A stretch of 64,000 bases of DNA, taken from assembly GCF_050624435.1 (NCBI RefSeq), contig NC_134539.1, forward strand, positions 144,184,025 to 144,248,024, read 5' to 3'. The stretch's first letter is position 1; each line of letters opens with the position of its first letter. The translations under genes and the position numbers were made by a program. The notes beneath the pieces are model-generated. The model was not told the origin of the DNA and ran no database searches. It saw nothing but the letters and a program-made list of their open reading frames with translations. Below, one piece after another: positions 1-13,800 of the stretch. This DNA comes from Tenrec ecaudatus (lineage: Eukaryota > Chordata > Mammalia > Afrosoricida > Tenrecidae).

Positions 1-1726
1 TCCACTCGCCTGAATGTGTCAGTGAGACTATTTTTAAAAAATTGAGATACGAAGAACTGTATAAAAGGAAGCACGCAAAATAAAAAATCCCGGGCTTTGA
101 CATGGTCAAAGACCACAAAAGAACCCTGGCCAAACAAGGCGGCCTGCTTCGTCCACTACCAGAGATGCCAATGAGCGCTGGTGCCCTTCGCCGCCCACCT
201 GAAAGGCAGAGGTGGACAACACAGGAACACCTGTGTTCCTGCACTGCAGAGTAACATTTTTTATAAACGAATGCCCAGCAGTGTGTCGCTGAGCAAGACT
301 GTCAGCGCCATGTTTCTCACTTCCCATCCGTGTGTCACACTGTGGCCATCCTCACGATCTTTCCAACTTCTCGACCACGCACATTCCATAGTCTGACCCA
401 ACCCGAGGCTAGAGACCCTACTGGGTCTGCCCCACGGGCCTTCTGAGACTGTCTATCTTATGGGAGTAGACAGCCCCGTCTTTCTCCGGGGAGGCAGTCT
501 GCAAAGTCGGAACCACTAACCTTGTGGTGAAAGCCCAACGCTTAACTCACTGTGCCACCGGGGTTCCTTTAGCAAACCTAACTTTCACTACCCGTGTGTC
601 GGAGGTGTCAGAAAGGAAGCACACTGTGGGTGGGGGCAGCGCCGATCACCAGATCCCTGCTGAACGGCAGTTTCTGAAATCACACTGCCAGCATCCTCCC
701 CCCTCCCTCCCTCCGGTCCCGCCATTTCACGTCTGGGCATTTACCTAGCGGAAGCTCTTGTCTGTGCAAGGGACACTGGATACAGGCTGGTTGACAAGAG
801 CACACACCATCATGCAAGTGACCGATGAACTCAAGATCAACGGGCCAGGTGAGATGGTGCCGTGGGTTCAAACAGTGGAAGGCAGACAGGGGGGTGCGAA
901 CCGGCCACCAGCGAGTAGCTCATTTGTGGCCAACAAAAAGGAAGGCAAGTTTGCAGATGCAAAGAAGGCCCTGGTGCGGTGTGTGTGTCTGTGTGTGGGG
1001 GGGAGGGGGGGCAAGCTAAACCGGCTCCCCACCCAGTGTTACTGATGGACCGCTTGTTCAAGGACAGACACTTAGCGTTTGTTACACTTACATTTTAAAA
1101 ATGTAAAAGTGTCCAATTGAGTGTCCGACATAGAGAACAGTACATCCCTGAAAGGCTATCGATTACTTCTTAATGCTTCCAACTGCTCCTCGAAGAACTA
1201 CTGCACGGAAAGGGGGCTCCGAAAGCGCGACCTCCCTACTTTCAAGCGCTTCCTCTCCAGAGGTTGCTAGCGGGCCTGCCATCAGCCGCTCGTCCTCTCC
1301 GGGCGCAGCTGCTTGCAGACACTGAGGGAGGCAGCCGGCGAGGCGCTGGTTCACCGCGCGTGGCCAGGCAGGAGCGCTCGCCGAGCGAGCAAGGGCACGA
1401 GGACTCACTGCGCAGGTGGGCGGGGGCTGCCAGAGTTCTCGGAAATTCACTTTGGGGGGGTATTCCTCAAAGGCATACTGAACGTGGCTCGGAAAGTAAA
1501 AACGACTTCTTACAGAATTTTTCAGTATTAGTCAACATTGAACTTCATCTTTGTTACAGTGTCTACCACAGGACAGTGTGGTCGTTGCTGGGTGTTTGAT
1601 TCATACACCTAACATTGTCATCACTGAAAACATTAAAGGTCATCTTTTACTGCAGTACCCGTTGAAGCACCTCCTACAGCCTGTAAGTGGTTGTCTTTTC
1701 CCAGTGCAGTTAACGGACACGCGTAC
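1..1726 (-). other. NOL11: NOL11 intron 16 (partial)
   Basis: I see no NOL11 exon here. The stretch contains an AfroSINE at about 402-571 and a CpG-rich patch at about 1180-1440. The rest is unassigned intronic sequence. Confidence 0.75.
402..571 (-). repeat. AfroSINE
   Basis: Reverse-oriented tRNA-derived SINE ending in the typical gcttaactcactgtgccacc head, with the ttatgggagtagacagcccc body. Confidence 0.85.
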
Positions 1727-1819
1727 CTGGTTCAGGCTTGGAGGGTGGGTGCCAGGCAGCGTCAGAGTGGCGTTCTCACTGCACTTCAGATACAGGAAGT
1801 ACAAATACCGGAGAAAGAG
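1727..1819 (-). CDS. NOL11: NOL11 exon 16
   Basis: 93 nt in phase 0/0, codons 614-644, reading [20 protein letters not shown] then [11 protein letters not shown]. The acceptor is ttccctccag and the donor gtacgc. The next human residues (IMDWICLLLD) are not found further left, so the remaining exons are off the window. Confidence 0.93.
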
Positions 1820-4800
1820 CTGGAGGGAAGAGGGGACAGTGCATCACCGTGATGTAACCCCCAACCAGCACAGACTGCCCCCCCTGAACCATCACGCACA
1901 GTGCGGCAGATCTGGGGCCAGACGCATGGAGCGCCCTGTCCCAGGGGGGAGGCCTCAGAGGTGAGGGCGGGGCCTGGGAGCCGCCTGCCCTTTCCAGCGC
2001 CTACTCATCTGTAAGGGAGATGGCTTCTCCTGGCCCCTGCATGTCCCTGTTCTCCGACACAATCTTCACCCCACGGCTGAGCAGCCTCTTCTTCCAGGCA
2101 ATGAGCGCAGCGCCCTCCCTCCAGTGCAGACCCAAGAGCGGCGGGCTCTGCAAGGCCACTCACTGTGACGTGCTGTGCGGGGATGTCCTTCAGGTGGGGC
2201 AGGAGGGAGGCCTCGCTGTACGCCGAGTGAAGAACTGCGTTCCTGCTTAGGACTGAAGGAAGCTCCACGGTTTAGAAATAAAGGGCAGGCCACGGGCATG
2301 CTGGGAGCGGGTGCCCTTCCTAACTCTGCACACGTGAGGCCCAGAAAGACGATGGGATCACTCGGCAAACTCCTAACCAAGAAGCAGCACACCTGGAGCT
2401 CCTCGGGCCCCCCCGCACGGATGCAGACGTTCACTCTTAGGGCAGCTCCTTAAAGCTGCAGGCAGGTTTCCGGGCATTATCTGAAGGGACTGAGCTCCAC
2501 TTCAAGCAGAAATGGGAAAAAATGTTGAAAAGGGAAAAAAAGAAAAACGCTAAAAGATGATCTACCTGCCCCTTGCTGGCTATGTCCACAGAGGCCGAGC
2601 CGGGAAACACCCAGTCAGTCCCAAAGGATACAGCAGAGCGGCTCTCTTTGGTGTCACCGGGCTCGAGCTGGCCTCCTCGGCGCTGCCCAGAGGCTTCCCT
2701 TTCAGCCCTCTGTCACAGTCACGGCACTGGTCCCCCTCGGCCTGGAAACCGTTTTCCAGAATCTCCTTCTGCGTCTCCATGGGCTCCTCCTGCCCAGCGT
2801 CGCCGCAGTGGAAAACCGACTCCGTGCTGACGTCCGTTTCCTGCAGCCTGTCTTCCCCAATGCTAGAAGCCCGTGGAAGCAAGATTCTCATCACAGCCTG
2901 AACGCAGGAGGGAAGCGCCCATCCCGTTCAGAGCCCAGGGTGCAGCTGCGCAACCGACCTGAGGAAGAGCTTTAAGCAGGCGCAGGTGGTCCTCTCAGGG
3001 ACGTCGGGGAAGTGCTGGAGGCAGAGCTGCAAAAGCTGCACGTCTGCCTTCTCCACGGCAAGGTCCATCAAGCCGGGGCATAAGCTGAGACACAGAAAAC
3101 GGAGCTTGGAGACCATTCAGCAGGGTCCCACCCCCACGAGGACCGGAAAACCACGCGGAGCTCCCAGAGGGCCCGACCTGTGAGACAGCACGTGCGTCTG
3201 GACGAGCTGCGTCAGGCAGCCCCGGGGGTAAAAGGATGGCTCCGCTTTGCACCTTCCCAGGAGGCTGGACGCGATGTCCCCCACAGCAGTGTGGAAGTCC
3301 GGGCTCTGCTTGGCAGCCAGAAATTTACGGAGCTCGACTTCCATGTGCTTCTCGGTGCCGTTCTGTAAGGGCAGGAGGGAGAGTCTGAAATGTGATTTCT
3401 AAAGTCCTCGCTCAACATGGCTCAATCCACGCCGGGCCCGCACTCCTTCTGGTGAAGCTGGAGGTTTTGCTTCAGAAAAACATACCGGAAAGGGAAAAGC
3501 AATGCGAAGGGCTACGCATGAGTCTCCAGGAGATGACACAGCACACCCGCCAATGCTCCCCTGTATCACATGAGGCTCCCCCCCCACGAGCAACGCTGCG
3601 CCGTGGGGCTGGTGGACTCACAGGAGCCCCCAGAGGGCGGAGCAGAGCTGCCCTTCTTGATAGCAGACAGCCGGGTCCCCTTCTCCCATGGCGTGCCAAG
3701 TGCTTAACCCACTGTGCCACCAGGGCGCCTGGCAAGTCTGAGATATTCCTCAATTGTTAGCGACAGCTTCCAAAAGGATCACAAAGACAAGACAATGAAG
3801 AGCGGATGGGATTTCTTTGAACCCGGTGGGTTGAATTTTCCTTTCTTATGTTGCTCACTTACCTTTATGGTTAATAACAGCTGTTTGGCTGCTGAAACAG
3901 CTGGCTGCAAACTCACCGCCACGTTCTTCGTTCTTAACTGCAATGGAATAAAGTCAGCACAAGATGGACTGCCGTGCAGAGGAATGCGAACCAACGGACA
4001 ACGACTGAAGAGAGCTTCTCGGTGGCACACCCTGTCCTTCCTGAGCAGCGGGCCCACTGCAACTTGCACGCTAATTCCTTAATACTCTCGCGGTGCTTTT
4101 TTTTTTAGGCACAAACTAAAACCTCCATTTAGAAAGGTATTACTGCGAATCGTCAACTGGTTCCCTTTCACAACTAACACTTTATAACACACACACACCA
4201 CACACACACACACCCGTTCCCTTTCACAACTAACACTTTATAACACACACACACGACACACACGACACACACACACACACACACCACCCCCCCCCTCCCG
4301 CCCCCCAAAAGACCACATGTGGTTTTAGACGCAGCTTGAGCCGACTAGACTCCAGCTCGCACTTCCCTGCCATCAAGCACGGGGCGAGTTTTGCACACAG
4401 GGATCCCTCACAGACTGACTCCACGTCGCCCCGGTTTGCAGCTGCTGCGCTAAGGTGTCTAGGCTGCCGCTTACAGTTCTCCTGGGCAGCTCTGGCTTCT
4501 GGGAGTCAAGTCCGCAGTCCTGAGATGTTTCCCAGTTTACGAAATGGGACATTGCAGGAGTGCCTGGGAAAACATAAACGCACAATTTCTGGAATGTTCT
4601 GGTCGACTGACAACCAAACCTCCCTCTTGTGCACAGTTCAACAGAGGCCTTTAGGTCCCCGAATTCCACAGCCGCGAGCTCAGAGCAGCAAACCCCACGG
4701 CAGGAAAGGGCACAACACAACAGGCAGCCGCAGGGGCACAGCACCGCTCTGACCACACCCCGGGGCTGGCTCTCACTGCCCCTGTTGCCAGGAGCTCACT

Positions 4801-7800
4801 GGCTTCCCTAAGGGGCAGCCCCTCAGGTGCCAGCTCGCAGTACGAACTGCTCCCTGGATAGCTTCCTGGGTCCAGGGAGTTTCCATCAACCGGGGCCCAT
4901 TTCATAATTAAGAACAGGCTCTGTAAATCGAGAGGGGATCTACACCCCAAACCGAGAACTCGCCAAGCGCTCTGCTCACAGGAAGCCACGTAAGTAAGCG
5001 CCTACCTGGCTCAACACTGTGTTTGAGTTTCCCCATGGCTCCTGCTAAGGAAGACGCCTCGCACTTATACGGAATCACAGTGAGAAGCCGGCCATGCAGC
5101 AAGAACAAGTGTTCTCCATAGGACCAGAGCTGCAGAGGAAGAGAGACGTTATTACAAACCTAGGCAACTTCCCTTCTTGCCAATGAGCTGATTCAGCCAA
5201 ACAGTGAGCGCTACCTTGGTATAAGAACAACATGCAGCAGAGGGGCCCTGGTGGCTACGAATTATGGATGCTAACTTCAAGGTCAGCAGTGTGAAACCAC
5301 CAGTTACCACGAGAAGAGCTAGTCTCAGAAGCCCACAGGGGCATTTCTACCCTGTCCTGTCGGCTCGTCCCGACTCGGAGTTGCGGGTGGTGAAAGCCAA
5401 CCCACATCCCAGCGGTCACTCATAAGGGCAATGCATTGGTGAATAGATCTGTGTGCTTCGGAATGAAGTTCACCTTAAAACAACTAACCATTTTACTGCG
5501 ATGAAACAGGCCCTGGGTTATGAACACCATGTCCCAATTGCCCACTGATCGACACACGCGCAAATCCCCTCCAAACGAGCAGACGGCCTAATCCACAGCA
5601 GCCAGGTCACTTGGGTTGGACTCAGTGCAATGCTTCCCAAAGGTGACGCAGAAGCGAGCAGGACACACTGACTGTGGCCCAGGGTTTCTAGTTGCCGTTC
5701 GTGCTGAGTTGGGGCGGAATCTGGCGCCCCCAGACCCTGCTCCACCCACTGCCAATTCATGACTGCGCTACACCTTTCTGATCCCTTCCCTGTGTGAGGA
5801 CCCTGTGAGGAATGCCGCCGGGTGCAGGGTGGGACCCGGCATGGGACAAGCCTGGGGGATGGGCTCAGCGCTGCAAGCAGGTCTTGGGCAGAACAGCCTG
5901 TGAACAGTGTGGTGACATGGTCCTTCCTCCACAACAGCCCTTAACTGCCTGTCACCACCGCGAGTCGAGGACCAGTCTTCTGTTGGGAAGTCTTTTCTCC
6001 CCTGGGAGGCTGCCCTGCTTGGGCGCCAGCAGCGAGTTACCCGGGCTGTCCTCTCCCCAGAAGCTGAGTTCAAGACACTCCGCTCACCCTCTCCAGGGTT
6101 TTGGTCCGGCACCCACGGGCGACTGTCAGTGTGCAGGAGCGGCCCCATCTCCAGTCCCCGACCCAGACCCTCCTGAAGCACAGCTATGCCCTCTTGACCC
6201 AAGGAGCTGGCCGACAGGGACATCTCTGTGCGCGTGCATGCACTTAGCCCTCCCTCCCCACCGGTGTGGAGACACAAACATGCAGGAGTCTCACGCTGGG
6301 CCCGTCCAGCCCACAGCCCCAGGGACTTGATACACTTGACAAACGCCCTCCCCAGCTTGTCTTCAAACTGGGGGCAGGACCCTTGACTTGGGGTTAGGAA
6401 GGGCCACCACCCGGCTCCTCTGCTTGGGCCGCTCATCCCCTCAACCAGCTCACATCCAGAGCTGTTCCGACTAGGAAGCCAAGGCGGGAAGGCTGCAGAA
6501 ATGTCATCGATAGCACGCTCCTTCAGCACGCACGCACCAGCGGGAGGGCATGAGGGTCTGAACGCAGGCTCGGCAGTCAGCCTCACTGGGAGGAAATCTC
6601 TCAGTCTGTTGGCTGGAAGTGTGGGCACTGGGGACGGGCACCCAGAGAGTGGCTGGCCGCTGTGTGGGAGCTGGGGAGCCACCAGTCTTCAGTGTCTGTA
6701 GCCCTAGCTCAGCCCGGTCACAAATACCTGTAGCTCCCACAGGGAAACATTCCTGGTTTTCCTTCGCACTTGCCCCTCCTGCCTGCAGAACTCTCACAAC
6801 GCCACGACCAACCCCTCTGAGCCTGCTTCATCCCCCTGCCTGGACGACTGTCCAGGGCAGACTTGCTGCTGCAGCTGGAGCCCCCCCACCCCGCCCAGCT
6901 CCTCGGCCCAATCCCAGGGAGAGCAAGGAGCGGGCAGCTTCTTCCTCCCACGGGCAGCTACCTGGACGTGTGGCCAAGCTTCCTTATGCCGGTGGTGGTC
7001 AGGTGCCTTCGAGTCGGTCTGGCTCAGAGCCCCTGCGTACTGCAGAACCAAACGATGCCCGATCCCGGCTGTCCTCGCCATTGCTCTGATGCCCGGGCTC
7101 GCTGGCAGCCGCCGTGTCGATCTACCTTGTCGAGGGCCCACCCCTCTTTGTTCTAAGCATGGCGGCCTCTCCAGGACTGGTCCCTCCTAACAACATGTCC
7201 CAAGTCCACGAGAAGAAGCCCCAGCGCCCTCGGGCCGCGCCTTGTCTGAGGCAGAGGGGTTTGTCCTCAGTCCTTCCAAGATGCCTGCACTAACTCGAGT
7301 CACGCACACCCATTAAGGAACACCTTGCTTTGCGACACTTCAGACGCACCCGATGGAACGTGTCCTTTGATCTGATGCTTCCGTGAGCACTCCATCATCT
7401 CGTCCCGTTGAAGATGTTTTAGTGTATGTGCAAGACTACTCACTACAGCATGCTTTTGACTGATGCTAGAGATGAACTGTGCCCAACTATTTAGGCTTTC
7501 ATGCAAGCTCAAAGACAGAACTAGGTACAAAACCTGTTTCTTATCCAGGAACTGTCTGAAACTCATCTACCATCTCATCCACCCATGTGAGGAGTATAAT
7601 TTAAGGATTTTTAGTATAGGTAACCCTAGCATAATGTAAATGACCTCTTCAAATCATAAAAACGAGACTACATATATATTTAAAATAACTTTTAAAACAA
7701 GACCATCAGTATTACACACCTGTGAATATATAATTACCAAGTGAACTGTTGTGCATTACATGAAAAAATCATTTTAAATGGCTTCCATTTTAAGATAATG

Positions 7801-10800
7801 ATTCAATTTTAAAAACATTTGTGAACAAAAAATCTGCTTGTGAGAATGGCGGATTTGTAGAGTGGTTGGTTTTGTTAGAATCCTTTTAGCTATAAATTGG
7901 AATTACATTAGTATGCCAAGGGAAAAAAGACAACCCACACGTGCTGCCATCGAGTCAGCGCAGACTTGCAGCGAGCCGAGGGGGCAGTGAGCCGAGGGGG
8001 CAGACTGCGGAAGCAGGCCTCCTCCTTCCCCTCAGAGAGGAAGGTGGTTCTGAATGCTGACCTTCTGGATCGCAGCCCAAAACGTAACCACTGTGCCACC
8101 CAGGCGCCTCAGGATGCCAGCAAGATTCACCAAAGTATCCTCTAGTGACAAGGATCAATGCCACATTGTCTTGATTCACACTTTGGAATTCGAATTCACT
8201 AAACAAGCCACGCTGACTGCGCACCTTTGCTGCAAAGAATTGAGGTGGTGGCGGCAGTGGCAACAGCCACCGCAGGAGAGGAAGGGCCCGAGGAAGTTCA
8301 GAGGCTGCTCCAATCCCATTCTAGTGGATTTCCCATAATCCCACAGGAATGGTTTTAGATATAACCTAAACGACTCAGTCACGAAGGCAAAGTCATAGCG
8401 CTGGAGTATAGATCAAATTAAAAAGTGCAAATCAAAGAGCATTAAAAAAATAAAGTTGATCCAATAACCAGCTAATTATTGTCAACTGCTCTATAACTTA
8501 TTAGTCTTCCAAAGTGATAAATCCAAGGAAACCATTAAAATTAATCTTATAGGGAACATTTAAAATGCTTACCTTAATAACTGAGAAATAACCTCTGAAC
8601 TGACAGTGTATTTATCAGATACAAAAAGACTTTTATGTGAAAAAGTTCCCCAAGTGTAGCAACTCACTTGACCGCTGGTCCCTTGTGGGAAGTCTTTCGA
8701 GGCCTGCATCGTCTGGAATTTGATGTTCCACACAGAGAGGCAGTCTGTAAAGAGGACGGGCAAACATGCTGCTCTCACGCAGTCACAGGAAAGCCCCTAC
8801 GCGTCGCATTGCTAGGAACAGAATCCAGCAGAGAAGGAGCCAAGAGCTCGCTGCAGGCTGAAGGGCTCAGGACAGGTTTTAGGGAACAAGGGCTCTGAGC
8901 AGAGGCCTGGCTTCATGGAGGGCTAGTGGCCAATGACAGGGAAGTGATGGAACACGTTCGGGGCCGTCCACGCAATGAAAAGTAAGAGGAGGGTACAGGG
9001 GTGTGAAGAGACCGTCGAGGTGTTTTAAGTGGAAAATCATGTGCACCAACGTGTATGTGGTAGGTGAGCGAGAGAAAACGGACGTAACTATCATGCACAC
9101 AAGGAACTCGGGGAAGGCAGAAAGCGTGCTGTAACCATGCTTAAGTGCTCTGTGGGGGACTGACTGGGAATGAGGACGTACAGGGGCTGTGACAGGACAG
9201 AAGCAGAACCGGTAGGAGCTGTCTGGGCTGACTCTCAGCTCCATCAGCTGTGTCATGTTAACCATGGCCTCTGCTTTGCCACGTCCTCAACGAGAGCCTC
9301 CCTCAGGTTGCTGCAGGGTGAGCAGACCCAGAGTGCGTACGGCCGCGCCTAGGGCATGGGGACGGCTAGGCATCGTTACCATGTCCACACCTTTGAGCGC
9401 TTTGGGACAACGCAAACATCTAAGTGTCGTCCCTGGATGCTACGTGTGGATTTCCTGACACCGTCACTCACGGTCTTTGGTTCTTATTGTCCCGTTCTCC
9501 CGTGCACACGAAGCAACGGAAAATACCAGAGGGGGTCAGGGGCACCTCAGCCCTGAAAGCGATGTCTTTGCCTTGGCAGCCTGGAGAGAGGGCTTTAGTA
9601 GATTGGCCCCCTCCAGTGCCTGAGAATCTCAAACGTGAACTCCTAAGTCTTCCTTCTAGTCCGTCTGGGTCTGGGAGCTCCGCTAGATCCTGTGTACCCT
9701 GTTGGCATGTGAACTATGACCGCCCAGCATCAAGCATCCCAGCCACAGGCCAGCCACCACAGCTCGACAAATCGAGAGACGAGTGATGGGCAAGTAGGAC
9801 ACACCTATTCCAGCGACTGCAAACATCAACTGACAAGCAGAGGCACGACAGGGCAGGGCTCATGGTGGGGTTGAGAGTCCCACAGCGTCAACTTGCTTGA
9901 CTTAGTCACATAACTTTATGTGCCTCAGTTCCCCAATTTGCAAAGTGGGGACATTAACTACATCCTCTCTGAGGGCCGTGGGGAGAATTACACAATACAA
10001 AACACAAACTAATAAAAGTAAAACACCTGGTACAGGAGGGCTACCCGATCACCACCCATTAATGGGCTTGGTGGCTAACCAGAGTTGGGAGTTTGAGCCC
10101 CACCTACAGGCACGAGGAAGAAAGGCCTGGTGTCCCAATTTAAAAAACCCCAAGATCAGAACAGCTGCTGACAACCTCACAGAGCACACAGTCTTTGTGC
10201 TGACACACTCGGGTCTCCCAAGAGTCCCGGCGGGCCAGGGCTGACTGTTACCCTGGATGGTGAAACAGCTCCACAGCAAGAGACAGTTTCGGAGTTGAGA
10301 ACGTGTGCAGTGGAGTTTGCATGAGTCAGAACCGCGGGTTGGGCTGCCTTTGCTTCCCAGTTTCCCCACAAAAGCTTCATTCCCAATGTGCAGTGTCAAC
10401 CTGGAGTTCATGAATGGTCTCATAAGGCCTGGAGGAAGCAGAGGGCCTCGCTCAGAAATCGGGGGAAGAGTCTGAAAAGGCAGGGGGAAACTAGACCAAA
10501 GGGGGCGGGAATTGCCACACAGATTCTGAACTTGACGTGCAGACCGGGAGTCCCACTGGCAAGGCGTGAACGTGTTCTCCGTGATGGAGCACGTGTCTGT
10601 GGCGGTGGTGAAAGACCGTGCTCAGAAGTCAGAGCGGAGAAGCATATCAGTAGCCCTGGCACCTCCCGCAGTCCAGGCCCAGCTGCTTTACACGCTGTGA
10701 CAGGCCGCCAGGCTTCACTGCAAGGCCTGTATTTCAACCACCTGTGGGATGGCACAGGTTCTGAAAAGTCTCACACGATGCATCTACCCAAGATGAAATC

Positions 10801-13800
10801 AAAGACCTAGTCAAGACCAGGTGGGAAGCTCTGGAAAGAATTCAAGGACAGCAGGAAGAATTCATCAGAGCGACAATAGAGAACCGAGAACCCTGAAAGC
10901 AGCACCCTGAAGGGGGAGTTCCACGGGCTTCCAAACTGCCCGGATGACTCCTTACCTTTGCCGCCCGACAGTGGTGTCCCCAGGACTGCCAGGTGATCTC
11001 GGTCCAGGATGCTGAGGGCAACGCCACTCTGCGCTTTATCAGACACGATGCCCTTGAGCACCAGCGACCTGACTGCCACCTGGTTTTTCCCTGGATCACT
11101 TGGATGCATTGGTATCAGGGTTTCATATATACCTCCATCGGAGCCTGTTGGAAACAAGCATTATAAAAGAGAGTCCTCTACTTGGGGTTAACCCACTCGT
11201 TTAAAATGTAATCACCAAACTAACTGTTCTGAAACTGATCGTGGTGCCGATTGGACAACTCTTCTTAATATAACCGATTTAAATGATGAGATGGGCAGCA
11301 TGTGCCAATAAAACAAAGCAGTTCACAGTTGCTAAAAAAAGAACCAAACTTACCAAAGTGATAAAAGATTAAAAAAAGGTAACCCCATACCAATATCACT
11401 TGATGCTGTCCCTTAAAGACTACACAACAAACCTGCAATTGAGAGGGGAGTGGATGATAAAATCTCAGCAGGGATGTCACAACAACCAGGAAGTTAAAAA
11501 CTCTAAATCCCTGGAGTGTGTAAGCGTGGGCAGCAATCAGACACTAAAACATGCCCTTCAGCAGGTTCGACATAGCAGTTTCTGTGTTACAGTTCTTGAG
11601 ACTCCATCGCACTGGAAGGTCACGTGTTATGGCTGCACTTGGGCAGATTGGTGTGAAGACCGACATGTCCCTTTGGTTCCGACTCCTTTACAACAGGGCC
11701 CGTGGAGCCCAGACATAACCAACACTGCCATCAAGTCCAATCCGACTCTGAGCGGATCTGCTCCTCAGGGCTGCCAAGACCGAATCCCTTCAGGAGTAGC
11801 CTCACCTTCCTCCCACAGAGCAGTGAGCAGGCTCGAACGGCCCACTCGGCAACTGATGGCCCCGTACTTAACCCACAGCATCCCTAGGATCTTAGAACAG
11901 CCTGCAACCTTCCAGTCCATAGTAAACGTGCACGACTGGTCACGTAAAAAAAGCTGGTCTCCCTCACCAAAGGCAAAAGTGCGTGCCAAAGACCTCCGCA
12001 ACTGTAAGCTTCACCACGAATCTTATCTGTGATGATGTGGAACTACCCCCCCCATGTGACCTTGAAACAAAAGTAGCCAGGAAAGGGTGAGGGGAAAAGT
12101 GCCACAAAAAGGCTTTTCCCCAAACCCTTAAAAGGCTGCAGTCTGGGGTCTAGACCGCCCCCCCCCCCCAATAGGGTCTGAGGCAGTATAAACACTGGCA
12201 CGGTGCCAGCTGGCTTAGGCCGAGGCCGCTGTCTTTGCTTGGCACGTCTGTCTGTCCCGTGAGAAAAGCACATGAAATGTTAGGGCCAACTCAGAGCTTC
12301 CAGGTCCCGCTGACGATGCCAACAAGGGCGCGGGCTCCATGGCGAGCGAGACCACGGAGCGCTCCTGTGTGCGGAGCGGTGGCATTGCGTTTCAGGAACG
12401 GTCCGGTCAACGCTCCATAGGGGCCAGGAGGGCAGGGCTCACATACTTTACACACGGTGTCAGGAGAGCCCAGTCCCCGGAGGAGGACGTCCTGCCCGGT
12501 CAAGCAGAGGGGCAGGGAGACTGAGGAAGCCCCTCAACAAGAGGGCCTGGCACCGAGGCTGCAACAAGGGCCCCGACCTAAGAACAACGGCGAGGGCGGT
12601 GCAGGGCCGAGTGTGTTCTGTTCTGCTGTCCGTCAGGACGGACGCAGGCACCCAACAACCTGGCAAACTGCCAGGACAGCAGAGAAAACCGCCCCAACCC
12701 AGACTCTGAGTCAGAGTACCCGACACCTCAGCACGAGGGGGCTCCAGAGAGCCACGAAAGTTCCGGTACCCCTAGTTTTACTTTTGCGATGGTGTGTTGG
12801 ACACACCCGCCTGTTTCTTTATACACAAGCCCTGAAGTTGACTGGGGGGAGGGGGGGGGGAGAAGAGGGGACGGGACGACGACGATCTTACTGAATGTGA
12901 TCAAAGAGATGAGCTTCCGATCCACAGAGGCTGCGAAGCTGTGCAACACAGACGTGTCTTCTGGGCCCAGTGCGAGCGCGTGCCTGCTGGAGGCCCCAGA
13001 CGTGTGCACGTGCACGTACGCAAAGTAGGCCCCGCGCTGCGGAAACAGAGCGAAGCGTGACTTTGTATGTCAACAAGCATTCACACGGGTCAAAGCCAAG
13101 TCGTCGCCGCCTCATTCTAATGACCCCACTGACGACCTGGAACCTGCTGCTGCTGAGCTACAAACATGGCCTGCAGACACGCGCAGACAACTTCTAGTAT
13201 GAAAAGCAAAGACACCCACCCAAGGGGAGGGCACTGCTTACATCTCCACAGGGAAAGTGGGACCAGACTTCAACCCAGTGCCGCAAGGTGTGAATGCAAC
13301 ATCCCGGCGTGGAGTAGGGAACCAGTGGAGAGGTCTGGGAGGCTGGCCCCAGCACCATAAATTAAGGGGATTCCTGCACCTCCGGGAGATGGACATATCT
13401 GATCAGAGCACATGGGAGCAGAGGAAGCGGCAGGAGAGAGTGGAGCACAGCCTGGCCCACCAGGCTGTGAGGATGGCGTTCCTGAGTAGAGCAGCCAGTC
13501 CACAGAGAGAACAGCATGGCTGGCCCCACTATGAGACATGATGCTCCTCAGTGACCAAGGGCGATACAGGGGACAGCACCGGAGACACAGTGTGGGAATT
13601 GCACCTGACCTGATCCCACCACACCGAGGCAAATCACTGGGGGAGTGCAGCGGAACAGCAAGGGAATGGAGTGGCAAGGTCCCCAGGGAATGCTGAAAGT
13701 GGACTTTGGGGCCAGGGCGTGGTGCCCCAACAGACTCCAAAGGGCCAACAATTGATCCTTGAACTAACTATAAGCTTTTCTTTCTTGATGTGTTTTGTTT

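Noticed and set aside
1163-1450. Possible NOL11 exon 17 (frame containing FRAVVLRGAVGSIKK)
   Set aside because: It does not align with the human exon 17 segment (IMDWICLLLDANFTVVV), and no suitable splice borders in phase were found.
5768-6682. 304-codon minus-strand open frame in NOL11 intron 9
   Set aside because: It lies between NOL11 exons, has low-complexity Pro/Ser/Gly-rich composition and overlapping frames on the other strand, and resembles no known family. It looks like a chance frame in GC-rich intron.
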